DNA from: Diaphorobacter ruginosibacter
GTDB taxonomy: Bacteria; Pseudomonadota; Gammaproteobacteria; Burkholderiales; Burkholderiaceae_C
Assembly (NCBI RefSeq): GCF_014395975.1
Contig: NZ_CP060714.1
Span: 1,178,001-1,242,000, forward strand
Length of the DNA: 64,000 nt
Direction of reading: 5' to 3'
Position 1 is the first letter of the stretch. Each line of letters opens with the position of its first letter. This document shows positions 1 through 7,473 of the stretch, in pieces. The notes under the pieces are model-generated. The model was not told where the DNA came from, searched no databases, and worked only from the letters and a program-made list of their open reading frames with translations. Both the position numbers and the translations under genes were made by a program.

Positions 1-1363
1 GTCCGTACTCGGGGTGCGGAACGCCGACGGCAGCCGCATCCAGCACCTTGGGATGCTTGAGCACCGCTTCGTCGATCTCGCGTGGCGCGATGTTCTCGCC
101 GCCCTTGATGATGAGCTCCTTCGAGCGGCCGGTGATGTAGAAGAAACCGTCCGCATCCTGGTAGCCCACGTCGCCCGTGCGCAGCCATCCGTCGTCGGTG
201 AAGGCCTCGCGCGTGCGTACCGGGTCCTTGTAGTAGCCCTGCATCACATGGGGGCCCTGCAGCACGATCTCGCCGCGCTCGCCCGCGGGAAGAAGCTGGC
301 CGTCCACGCCCATGACGGCCGCCAGCGCACCGGCGGGGCGGCCGACGCTGCCGATGCGGCGCTCGCGGGCTGCCAGCGGATTGCTGAACGAAGGGGCCGC
401 GGTCTCGGTCAGGCCCATGGTTTCGATGATGCCGAGACCGAAGCGCGACTCGAACGCGCGGTGGTGCTCGGGAGCCAGTGCCGCCGATGCCGATCGGCAG
501 AACTTCAGGGCGGAGAGATCGCGGCCCTGGGCTCCGGCCTCGTCGTTGAGCAGATAGGCAATGATCGTGGGAACCACGTTGATCCACGTGCATCCGAATC
601 CGCACACATCGGCCCAGAACGTCTTGGCGGAGAACCGCGGCGACATGACCAGCGAGCCGCCATGGAACAGCGGCGTGATCAGCGCGACGACCAGCGCGTT
701 GATGTGATAGAGCGGCAGCGAGACCATCACGCGATCGCTCTCGCCCAGGGCATGCACCTGCGACGTGCTGGCCGCATTGGCCAGCAGGTTCGCATGCGTG
801 AGCAGCACCCCCTTGGGAACGCCGGTGGTGCCGGACGTGTACATGATGAGCGCCGGTTCGTCGGGCGCGATGCGGTGCGTGACAAGCCGATCGGCGACAC
901 CCGCCACGGGCGGCAGCGAAGGCGCCAGCGGCACATGCATGGACTCGGGGTCGCAGAGCACGACGGCGACGCTGCGCTCGACCTGGGCCAGTGCCTGCTC
1001 GAGCGCGGGCTGGTGTTCTCTGCTCGTGAACACCAGCCGCGTGTCCGAGTGGCGCAGCACATGCACCAGTTGCGATGGCTGGCTCAGCAGGTTGACGGGG
1101 TTGACCACCAGGCCGCTGGCCATGATGCCCAGGAGCAGGATCGCCGGAAGCGGCCCGTTGGGCATGTAGACGGATACCTTGTCGCCGGGTGCCAGGCCGA
1201 TGGCATCGAAGTTCGCGCGCAGCCTGTCCGTCTCTTCCTTCAACCGTGCAAACGAAAACAGGGCTCCGTCCTGCGCGTTGATCATGAAGGTCTCTTCGCC
1301 GCGCTCCGCTGCCCGCGCGTCGATCAGTTCCGCAATGCTGTGCAATGCCGTGTTCGTCGTCAT
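1..1363 (-). CDS. AMP-forming acyl-CoA ligase, SauT-like; 3' end cut by window edge
   Basis: Reading the minus strand from ATG at 1363 gives about 454 residues of an ANL-superfamily adenylate-forming enzyme; the stop lies before base 1. The AMP-binding P-loop YTSGTTGVPKG is encoded near 810-850, and the C-terminal hinge/lysine region (GRSKELIIKGGENI) near 90-140, so only the last few dozen residues are missing. Enzymes of this class activate a carboxylate with ATP and load it on CoA in the cytoplasm. The start overlaps the stop of the acylating aldehyde dehydrogenase by four bases (ATGA, 1360-1363), so the two are translationally coupled. That pairing is the one known for sulfoacetate breakdown (SauT makes sulfoacetyl-CoA, SauS reduces it). 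The substrate is inferred from the neighbour only; another short acid is possible. Confidence 0.85.
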   Translation of the reverse strand, partial: MTTNTALHSIAELIDARAAERGEETFMINAQDGALFSFARLKEETDRLRANFDAIGLAPGDKVSVYMPNGPLPAILLLGIMASGLVVNPVNLLSQPSQLVHVLRHSDTRLVFTSREHQPALEQALAQVERSVAVVLCDPESMHVPLAPSLPPVAGVADRLVTHRIAPDEPALIMYTSGTTGVPKGVLLTHANLLANAASTSQVHALGESDRVMVSLPLYHINALVVALITPLFHGGSLVMSPRFSAKTFWADVCGFGCTWINVVPTIIAYLLNDEAGAQGRDLSALKFCRSASAALAPEHHRAFESRFGLGIIETMGLTETAAPSFSNPLAARERRIGSVGRPAGALAAVMGVDGQLLPAGERGEIVLQGPHVMQGYYKDPVRTREAFTDDGWLRTGDVGYQDADGFFYITGRSKELIIKGGENIAPREIDEAVLKHPKVLDAAAVGVPHPEYG

Positions 1364-2799
1364 GCTCCGTACCTCCGGAAGTAGTCGCCCAGCATGTCCT
1401 CCACCGACGGACGGTTCTCGGGGATCGTGCGCGAGACGCGCGTCACGTTCATGTAATAGCGGTAGTTGAGGTTGTCGGAGAAGTTGTTGCCGCCCCAGGT
1501 GCCGCAGCCCATCGACAGCGAGAACGGCAGACCGTTGTTGAAGTTGCCGCCGGTTGCAAAGCAGTGGGCCTGGTTGAGGATCACGCGCGCCACCGGCAGG
1601 TTCTGCGCGAGATAGAGCGCCTGCTCGTCGTCCTGCGAGTGCAGGCTGACCGAGTGGCCAGCCCCCATGTAGCCATAGATGCGCCGCACGGTGGCGACAG
1701 CGTCGTTGAATGTGCGCGCCGCATATACGGTGAGCACCGGCGACAGCTTTTCACCCGAGAAGGGGTGGTCCTTGCCCACGCCGCTTTCCTCGACCATCAG
1801 TACCCGGGGGGCGTCCTGCGGAATGCGTCCGCGCCAGTCGATCTGTGCGAGTTGCGCAATCAGTGCCGCACTCTTGCCGGTGATGGTGTCGCTCAGCTTG
1901 CCGTCGCGCCACATGAGGGCCTGCAGCCTGTCCTTCTCGTCGGCGGTCAGCAGCAGCGCACCCCTCTCGCGCAGGGCCTGCAGCATGGTCTCGCGCGCCT
2001 CGTCCAGCAGCACCATGCTGTTTTCCGAGGAGCAACTGGTGGCATTGTCGAAGGTCTTGGACGCGAGGATCAGTTCCGCCACCTGCCCCGCATCGGCCGA
2101 GCTGTCGACGATCGACGCCACGTTCCCGGCCCCCACGCCGAAGGCCGGCGTGCCGCAGGTGTAGGCCATGCGGACGTTGGCCTGCGAGCCCGTGGCGATC
2201 ACCAGGTCCGCCTGGCGCATGAGTTCGGCCGTCAGCACCTTGCTGATGGGGCTGGGCAGCGTCTGCACCAGGTCGACCGGAAGGTGGCACTTGCGCAGCT
2301 CGGCATGGATGAAGTCGATCAGCATGCGGCTCACGCCGAGGCCCTTGGGCGAGGGTGCGACGATGACCGCATTGCCGCACTTGAGTGCGTTGATGATGTT
2401 GTTGGCAGGGGTGGCACCTGGGTTGGTCGATGGCGTGATGGCCGCGACCACGCCGACCGCGCGCGCGATCTCGGTGATGCCGGAGGACCGGTCCTCCCTG
2501 ATCACTCCGTGCGTGCGCACGCCCTTCAGGTCGCGCAGCAGGCCGAGCGTCTTGCGGTGGTTCTTGGTGATCTTGTCGGCGACATTGCCGAGGCTAGTTT
2601 CCTTCACGGCAAGTTCCGCGAGCTGCCGGTTGCGGCCGGGCTCCATGATGGCCCAGCCAACGGCTGCAACCGCATCGTCCATGCCCTGCTGGCCCAGTTG
2701 CGCAAAGCTGGCCTGCGCCGCGCGAGCGCGTTGAATGAGATCGCCAATGGCCTGCTGTGCGGCCTGCAGCGGATCTCGTTGTGTCTCCTGCACTTCCAT
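1360..2799 (-). CDS. sauS: acylating aldehyde dehydrogenase, sulfoacetaldehyde dehydrogenase (SauS) family
   Basis: This 479-residue protein belongs to the CoA-acylating aldehyde dehydrogenase family (related to the AdhE N-terminal half). The catalytic cysteine is in TSCSSEN, Cys256, and the proline/serine-rich cofactor region ITPSTNP lies around residues 121-127. From memory it closely resembles SauS of Cupriavidus necator, which interconverts sulfoacetyl-CoA and sulfoacetaldehyde with NADP. I chose ATG 2799 because AGGAGA stands seven bases upstream and the family begins there; an upstream in-frame ATG at 2889 would add 30 residues of unlikely sequence. It is first in an operon with the downstream ligase and divergent from an IclR regulator. 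The aldehyde-forming role is firm; sulfoacetyl as the substrate is an inference. Confidence 0.8.
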   Translation of the reverse strand: MEVQETQRDPLQAAQQAIGDLIQRARAAQASFAQLGQQGMDDAVAAVGWAIMEPGRNRQLAELAVKETSLGNVADKITKNHRKTLGLLRDLKGVRTHGVIREDRSSGITEIARAVGVVAAITPSTNPGATPANNIINALKCGNAVIVAPSPKGLGVSRMLIDFIHAELRKCHLPVDLVQTLPSPISKVLTAELMRQADLVIATGSQANVRMAYTCGTPAFGVGAGNVASIVDSSADAGQVAELILASKTFDNATSCSSENSMVLLDEARETMLQALRERGALLLTADEKDRLQALMWRDGKLSDTITGKSAALIAQLAQIDWRGRIPQDAPRVLMVEESGVGKDHPFSGEKLSPVLTVYAARTFNDAVATVRRIYGYMGAGHSVSLHSQDDEQALYLAQNLPVARVILNQAHCFATGGNFNNGLPFSLSMGCGTWGGNNFSDNLNYRYYMNVTRVSRTIPENRPSVEDMLGDYFRRYGA

Positions 2800-2959
2800 T
2801 GTCTGTCTCCTTGCATGTCGTCGTTGTGTCGCCGAACCTGGACAGGCCACTGCGCCTTCGCATGCATGCCGTCGGCCCGTCTGATGCACAGGCTATGCAG
2901 GAGAGAAATCCGCGAGTCCCGTTTTTTGCGTTTTCCACGATTCGCGGGGCCGTGTGGAG

Positions 2960-2978
2960 CCGAAAATGCAATTTTCGG
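2960..2978. promoter_or_regulatory. palindromic operator candidate in the IclR/sauS divergent region
   Basis: A perfect inverted repeat with 8-base arms and a 3-base centre, CCGAAAAT-GCA-ATTTTCGG, lies in the 267-base gap between the aldehyde dehydrogenase (start 2799) and the IclR-family gene (start 3067). It is about 90 bases upstream of the regulator start and 160 upstream of the enzyme start. IclR-family proteins bind short AT-cored palindromes in divergent control regions, so this is the natural operator for the adjacent regulator. Binding is inferred. Confidence 0.55.
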
Positions 2979-3066
2979 GACAAGATCGCACCATGCGCCC
3001 GCCGCGCGACGGGTGTCACCGCCCGCCAGGCGCTGAACGTTCAGCCATCGACCTCACTGCCGCTCC

Positions 3067-3879
3067 ATGACTTCGACCCAATCCAATGCCGCCGCCATCC
3101 GCGCATTTCGCATCGTCGAACTGCTTGCCCAGGCGCGCGAGCCGCTCACGCTCATGGAGATCAGCACACGCATGGACCTGCCCAAGCAGTCCGTGCACCG
3201 GCTGCTCAAGCAGCTGGAGAGCGCGTGGCTGGTCAATCGCGATGGCCCGGGCAAGCACTATGTGTGCTCGAGCCGCGTCCGCCAGATGGCCATCAACCTG
3301 CTGATGACCACGGGGCCGGCGGCGGCACGGCGCGCGATACTCCAGGAAATGGCCGACAAGGTGCAGGCCAGCTGCAATCTGGCCATCTCGGGCGGCGACG
3401 CGGTGGTCTATCTCGATCGCGTCGAGTCGAACTGGAGCGCATCGGCCAAGCTCACTCCCGGCACGCGCGTGCCGTTTCACTGCACGGCCAGCGGCAAGCT
3501 GCTGATGAGTTTTCTGCCGCGCCAGCAGCGCGAGCTGCTGCTGCGCAAGCTGCCGCTGCGGCGCTGGACGGAGCGGAGCATCTGCGACATGGACACCTTG
3601 CGCGCGGACCTGGAGGAGACGCGCAGGCGCCGCCTGGGCCTGAACACGGGCGAATACATCCCGGGTGTGGTGGCGGTGGCTGTTCCCGTGATGCTCCATG
3701 CCAAGAAGGTCGGTGCGGCCGTGGCCATCCAGGCGAGCGCGGAGCAGTTCACCATCGACGATCTCATGCAATGGGTGCCCCAGTTGCGCGAGGTCGCCGA
3801 TCGATTGGCGGCCACCTTCGATGTGCCGGACGAGCGCATCATGCTGGCGGCACCACAGGACGGCTGCGCGGAGGGCTGA
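3067..3879 (+). CDS. IclR-family transcriptional regulator
   Basis: The 270-residue protein has the usual IclR layout: a winged helix-turn-helix at residues about 12-70 (LTLMEISTRMDLPKQSVHRLL region) and an effector-binding domain from about 80 to 255, including a FHCTASGKLLMS segment that matches the family's conserved HxTAxGKa stretch. Such regulators control catabolic operons in response to a small ligand. It is divergent from the dehydrogenase/ligase operon, with a palindrome between them, so it very probably controls that operon and perhaps itself. Whether it acts as activator or repressor cannot be told. The gene ends 25 bases before the converging sensor-kinase gene. Confidence 0.9.
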   Translation: MTSTQSNAAAIRAFRIVELLAQAREPLTLMEISTRMDLPKQSVHRLLKQLESAWLVNRDGPGKHYVCSSRVRQMAINLLMTTGPAAARRAILQEMADKVQASCNLAISGGDAVVYLDRVESNWSASAKLTPGTRVPFHCTASGKLLMSFLPRQQRELLLRKLPLRRWTERSICDMDTLRADLEETRRRRLGLNTGEYIPGVVAVAVPVMLHAKKVGAAVAIQASAEQFTIDDLMQWVPQLREVADRLAATFDVPDERIMLAAPQDGCAEG

Positions 3880-3904
3880 TCGCAGCGCCGCGTGGCCCGC
3901 GGGA

Positions 3905-5344
3905 TCAATGCATCCTGGAGGCAGGAAGCGTAAGGCGCATGCGCAGACCACCGAGTGGCGAGCGTTGTGCGGCAATGTCGCCGCCATAGGTCTGCGCCAG
4001 CTCGCGCACGATGTCGAGCCCGAGCCCCGATCCCGGCCGGCGCTCGTCGAGGCGCACGCCGCGCTGGAAGGCCTGCGCGTGCTGATCCTCGTTCATGCCG
4101 GGGCCGTCGTCGTCGACCAGCAATTCCAGCATGCCGTCATCTCTATCGCCATCGCCTGCGGTCGCGGTGACGGACACCTCCCCGCGCGCCCATTTGCCTG
4201 CGTTGTCGAGCAGGTTTCCGAGCAGTTCGTAGAAGTCCTGCTCTTCTCCGCGGAATGCCAGCATCGGATCGATCTCGCCGATGCGGAACCGGATGCCGCG
4301 CTCGGCATGCAGTTTTTCCATTGTGCGCACCAGCGCCTGCAGGTGCGCGAGGACCGGGGTGCTCAGGCCGCCGGCATGCGCGGCAGAGGCGGCGCGCGCG
4401 CGCGCAAGGTGATGCTCGATCTGGCGACGCGCGACATCGGACTGCTCGCGCACGAGCGCCGCGAGCGGACCACTCTCCTGCGCCGCCGCGTTGCCCAGGA
4501 TCGACAGTGGCGTGTTCACCGCATGTGCCAGGTTGCCGGCCTGGGTGCGCGCACGTTGCACGATGTCTGCGTTGGTGTTGAGCACCTTGTTGAACTCGTC
4601 GACCAGCGGCTGGATTTCCCGTGGAAACTGTCCTTCGAGATTGCGCGCCTCGCCTTCGCGCACGGCAGCAAGCCGCAGGCGCAGCTGCGCCAGCGGACGC
4701 ATGACGACCTGGAGCTGCACCAGCACCGCAATCACGAGCCCGAGGGCCAGCAGGGCGAGCGTGGCGGTCAGCATGGACGTGAAACGCTGCAGCGGCTCCG
4801 ACAGGAGGGCTCGGTCCGCAGCGACGGCGAGCCGCAGCGGTGGTGCATCGTTCTCCGGCAACTGCAGGTTGCGTACCACGGCAAGCAGTTCGTTCCCGCC
4901 TGCATCGCGAAGCTGAAGGGTGCGATAGCTCTGGCCTGCCTGAGCGGCGGCGGCCGCCTTCGGCAAGGCCAGTGCCTGGTCCCACAGCGAACGCGAGCGG
5001 GCAAGTGCCTCACGCGCTACCACCGGCTGGCGGTGCTCGTCGAGCCGGAGTTCATCCACCTGCCAGAACAGTCCGGACAGCGGCTTCTCGAAGCGGGCAT
5101 CGCCGGCGATCGGCGTGACCGAGATGCTTCCGTCGGCCTTCGCATTCACTGCTGCGCTCAGCTGGTTCAGGTGCAGCACGAGCTGTGCCTGCAACTGCTG
5201 TTCGATGTGCTCCTTGAACAGATTGCGAAGACCCCAGCCGGCCAGGACAAGCGCCAGAACGATCCAGGCCACCGCGCCGACAAGAAGGCGCGCGCGCAGC
5301 GACACGCCGTCCGGCTTGGGTCCCTGGCCCTTCACGCCGTTCAT
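3905..5344 (-). CDS. membrane sensor histidine kinase of an OmpR-type two-component system
   Basis: The 479-residue protein has a transmembrane segment at about 20-38, a periplasmic sensor region of about 150 residues, a second transmembrane segment at about 191-212, a HAMP-like linker, a dimerization domain with the phosphoacceptor His274 in HAVNTPL, and a HATPase domain with N box (NLLDNAGKW), DDDGPGM and GSGLGL. It would phosphorylate the regulator encoded just upstream. The start ATG 5344 overlaps the regulator's stop as ATGA (5341-5344); the reading frame is open further upstream but that part lies in the regulator gene. Architecture resembles PhoQ/QseC-type kinases. The H box is slightly unusual (HAVNTP rather than HELRTP), as in the PhoQ group. 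The signal is unknown. Confidence 0.9.
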   Translation of the reverse strand: MNGVKGQGPKPDGVSLRARLLVGAVAWIVLALVLAGWGLRNLFKEHIEQQLQAQLVLHLNQLSAAVNAKADGSISVTPIAGDARFEKPLSGLFWQVDELRLDEHRQPVVAREALARSRSLWDQALALPKAAAAAQAGQSYRTLQLRDAGGNELLAVVRNLQLPENDAPPLRLAVAADRALLSEPLQRFTSMLTATLALLALGLVIAVLVQLQVVMRPLAQLRLRLAAVREGEARNLEGQFPREIQPLVDEFNKVLNTNADIVQRARTQAGNLAHAVNTPLSILGNAAAQESGPLAALVREQSDVARRQIEHHLARARAASAAHAGGLSTPVLAHLQALVRTMEKLHAERGIRFRIGEIDPMLAFRGEEQDFYELLGNLLDNAGKWARGEVSVTATAGDGDRDDGMLELLVDDDGPGMNEDQHAQAFQRGVRLDERRPGSGLGLDIVRELAQTYGGDIAAQRSPLGGLRMRLTLPASRMH

Positions 5345-6012
5345 GCTGCGTCGCCCGTATCGATGAGCCGATACCCCATTCCCCGCACGGTCTCGATGCA
5401 GCCAGCTGGAAGCTTCTTGCGCAGCCGCCCGATGAACACCTCGATGGTGTTGGAGTCGCGCTCGCTGTCCTGCGGATAGATGTGCTCGTACAGTTCCGTG
5501 CGCGAGAACACTTCGCCCGCGCGCTGCATCAGCAGCGAGAGGATCTTGAATTCGTGGCTGGTGAGGACCAGCGGCTGGCCATCGACCAGCACGCGCGCCT
5601 GTCGCGTATCCAGGCGGATGGGACCGCACTGCCATTCGGCGCTCGATTGATTGCTGAGGCGCCTGAGCAAGGCCCGCAGCCGCGCCAGCAGCTCCTCCAT
5701 GTGGAACGGCTTGGCGAGATAGTCGTCGGCGCCTGCGTCCATGCCGGCGACTTTCTCGTGCCAGGCTCCGCGCGCCGTGAGAATCATCACGGGCATGTTC
5801 CGTCCCGCAGCGCGCCAGCGCTTCAGCACGCTCAGCCCGTCGACGACCGGCAGGCCCAGGTCGAGGATGGCCGCATCGAAGTCCTCGACCTCGCCGAGGT
5901 GTTGTGCCATCTCTCCATCGCTGGCGGTTTCCACCGTGTGGCTGGCCTGCGTGAGTGCCTGCACCAGTTGCTCCCGCAACGTGGGTTCATCTTCGACCAC
6001 GAGTATGCGCAT
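5341..6012 (-). CDS. OmpR/PhoB-family response regulator
   Basis: This 223-residue regulator has a receiver domain (acidic pocket near residues 7-9, phosphoacceptor Asp51 in AILDLGLP, Lys101 in AKPF) and a C-terminal winged-helix DNA-binding domain from about 125 to 220 (RDSNTIEVFIGRLRKKL, GMGYRL). I take ATG 6012, which overlaps the stop of the upstream PepSY gene by one base (TGATG) and has AGGA seven bases upstream; GTG at 6015 is an alternative. It pairs with the kinase encoded next. Direct repeats with an 11-base period upstream of the operon (6440-6458) fit the binding site of this family, suggesting autoregulation. Confidence 0.93.
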   Translation of the reverse strand: MRILVVEDEPTLREQLVQALTQASHTVETASDGEMAQHLGEVEDFDAAILDLGLPVVDGLSVLKRWRAAGRNMPVMILTARGAWHEKVAGMDAGADDYLAKPFHMEELLARLRALLRRLSNQSSAEWQCGPIRLDTRQARVLVDGQPLVLTSHEFKILSLLMQRAGEVFSRTELYEHIYPQDSERDSNTIEVFIGRLRKKLPAGCIETVRGMGYRLIDTGDAA

Positions 6013-6389
6013 CACGGCGTCCTTTTCTGCTTGACCCCGACGACGCGACCGGTGGCGGCATCCAGCTTGAGCTTGAGAAGCTGTCCATCCGCACGAAGCA
6101 GCTTGATCTCGTAGATGAACATGCCGTCATCGCGTTCCAGCTCGACCTCGAGCACCTGCCCGGGATAGTCGCGCTCCAGCAGATCCAGCACCGTCTTGAG
6201 CGGCAGCACCTTGCCTTCGCGAAGCGCCTTGCGTGCCATCTCATGATCGCTTTCCCCGGCATGCGCAATGCCCGCCGGTGGAAGAGCGAGCAGCCAGGCG
6301 CCCAGCGCGAGCACGGCCATCACCAGCACGGCGTTGATGCTCCGTGTCTGCCGGACGTGTCGTAAAAGCAGGGCGGGGATGTGTTGCAT
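6012..6389 (-). CDS. secreted PepSY-domain protein, first gene of the two-component operon
   Basis: The 125-residue product has a basic start and a hydrophobic stretch at about 19-42 ending in AGIAHA, a likely signal peptide or membrane anchor with cleavage near residue 44, followed by a single PepSY domain (ARKALREGKVLPLKTVLDLLE, then YEIKLLRADGQLLKLKLDAATGRV split in the usual way over 50-118). PepSY proteins are small periplasmic modules thought to bind or inhibit partners. It is the first gene of the operon with the response regulator (TGATG overlap) and the sensor kinase, so it may feed information to the sensor or be a regulated output. No good ribosome binding site precedes ATG 6389; a start at 6320 is possible. 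Confidence 0.8.
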   Translation of the reverse strand: MQHIPALLLRHVRQTRSINAVLVMAVLALGAWLLALPPAGIAHAGESDHEMARKALREGKVLPLKTVLDLLERDYPGQVLEVELERDDGMFIYEIKLLRADGQLLKLKLDAATGRVVGVKQKRTP

Positions 6390-6423
6390 GGAAATGACGG
6401 GGAGCGTTCCTGTGGATGTTTCT

Positions 6424-6480
6424 TATACCGAATCGCCGATGAACGACGGATGAACGGGTGATTCAGGTTCGCTTCACGGC
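6424..6480. promoter_or_regulatory. divergent PepSY control region with OmpR-type direct repeats
   Basis: On the minus strand two identical octamers CGTTCATC, 11 bases apart (6451-6458 and 6440-6447), are followed after exactly 10 bases by TATAAG (6429-6424), a good -10 box, some 35 bases before the minus-strand PepSY start. OmpR/PhoB-family activators bind such 11-base-period direct repeats at the -35 position. On the plus strand TTCAGG (6464) and TTCACG (6475) repeat the TTCA core, again 11 bases apart, towards the other PepSY gene. The spacing is seen; that the neighbouring regulator binds here is inferred. Confidence 0.6.
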
Positions 6481-6603
6481 GATTTTTCAAGAATCGATTC
6501 CGACAGATGCAGGGAACCTCACCCGGGCCGCTGTCCGGCTCAGCAAGCCGTCACTTGTTTTCATCGACACAACGAACGAGACATCGTCTCAGGGAGCTTT
6601 TTC

Positions 6604-6981
6604 ATGTCGCATTCCTATCCTACTTCCCCCGGCACTTCCGTCGGTGCTTCCATCGCCACCTGGAGCCGCCGCGCCGCCATGCCGGTGCTTGCCGTGCTCG
6701 CGATTGCCGGCGGGGCTTCGTTCGCCGTGGCTCAAGGGGGCGCCGCGGTGCAAGGAACGCCTGCGGCCGTCACTGCGGCACCGGCACCTGCCACGACACC
6801 CGCTCTGAACATCCGGCAGATCTACGACCGCCTCGAGTCTGCAGGCTACCGCGACATTCGCGAGATCGAATGGGACGATGGGCGTTACGAGGCCAAGGTC
6901 CACAACGCGCAGGGGGAGCGCCTGAAGCTGTATGTGAACGCCACGACGGGAGCCGTGGAGCACAGCAAGCTGCGCCACTGA
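6604..6981 (+). CDS. secreted PepSY-domain protein divergent from the two-component operon
   Basis: This 125-residue protein starts with a signal peptide (hydrophobic MPVLAVLAIAGGASFAVA at about 26-43), then an Ala/Pro-rich linker, then one PepSY domain at about 68-121 (IRQIYDRLESAGYRDIREIEW, YEAKVHNAQGERLKLYVNATTG). It is the same length and type as the PepSY protein at 6012-6389 but has little sequence identity outside the domain. A GGGAG ribosome binding site sits nine bases before ATG 6604. Divergence from the regulator operon and shared repeat elements suggest that it belongs to the same regulon. Its partner is unknown. Confidence 0.85.
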   Translation: MSHSYPTSPGTSVGASIATWSRRAAMPVLAVLAIAGGASFAVAQGGAAVQGTPAAVTAAPAPATTPALNIRQIYDRLESAGYRDIREIEWDDGRYEAKVHNAQGERLKLYVNATTGAVEHSKLRH

Positions 6982-7017
6982 TCCTGCGCCCAGAAGGCGT
7001 GCATGTACGGTTTGCGA

Positions 7018-7044
7018 CGCGAGGTTACGCCTGAGAACCTCGCG
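7018..7044 (+). terminator. stem-loop downstream of the second PepSY gene
   Basis: A perfect 9-base stem (CGCGAGGTT / AACCTCGCG) with a 9-base loop lies 36 bases after the PepSY stop. There is no run of T after it, so it is a weak intrinsic terminator at best, or an mRNA 3'-end stabilizer. Confidence 0.4.
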
Positions 7045-7102
7045 ATCCCCGGCTTGCGTTATCGTTGATGTTTCAACGCAGAATCAAAGAAGGAATAACC
7101 CG

Positions 7103-7459
7103 ATGCGTCAGTTGTCGTCTGGATTGTGGGCCGCTTGCGTGGCTGTACTGGTATCGGGGTGTTCTTCATTCGGTCCCCAGGGGCGATCCGCAAGCCCCGC
7201 GGCCTCCGTGCCGCCACCACCCCCGGCCATTGGTGCCTCCACCGCGCCGGTGGGCGGCACCTGCAGCGCGCAGGGAGCCCAATCCTTCGTCGGCCAGATG
7301 GCTACGGCGAAAGCGACGGAGCAGGCACGCGTGCGCTCCGGCGCGCGCATGGCGCGCATCGTGCGCGCCGGTCAGCCTGCCACCACCGAGTATCTTGCCG
7401 ATCGGCTGAACCTGAGCGTGGACCAGGGCGGGAAGATCGTCGGCGTCACCTGCGGCTGA
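7103..7459 (+). CDS. I78-family peptidase inhibitor lipoprotein
   Basis: The 118-residue product has a lipoprotein signal peptide with lipobox LVSGC (lipidated Cys20), a Pro/Ala-rich spacer, and a C-terminal domain (about 52-118) with the pattern of the I78 elastase-inhibitor family: a cysteine near the start of the domain, FVGQ, RSGARMARIVRAGQPATTEY, DRLNLSVDQGGKIVGVTCG. The two domain cysteines probably form a disulfide. It would sit in the envelope and block serine proteases, either the cell's own or those of predators or hosts. An AAGGAA site precedes the ATG. Family assignment rests on motif memory; the target protease is unknown. Confidence 0.75.
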   Translation: MRQLSSGLWAACVAVLVSGCSSFGPQGRSASPAASVPPPPPAIGASTAPVGGTCSAQGAQSFVGQMATAKATEQARVRSGARMARIVRAGQPATTEYLADRLNLSVDQGGKIVGVTCG

Positions 7460-7473
7460 GCACTCGCCGGCGA

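Noticed and set aside
14..1384. Plus-strand open frame at the window start
   Set aside because: The minus strand in this interval encodes a clear AMP-binding ligase with P-loop and hinge motifs; the plus-strand frame is its shadow.
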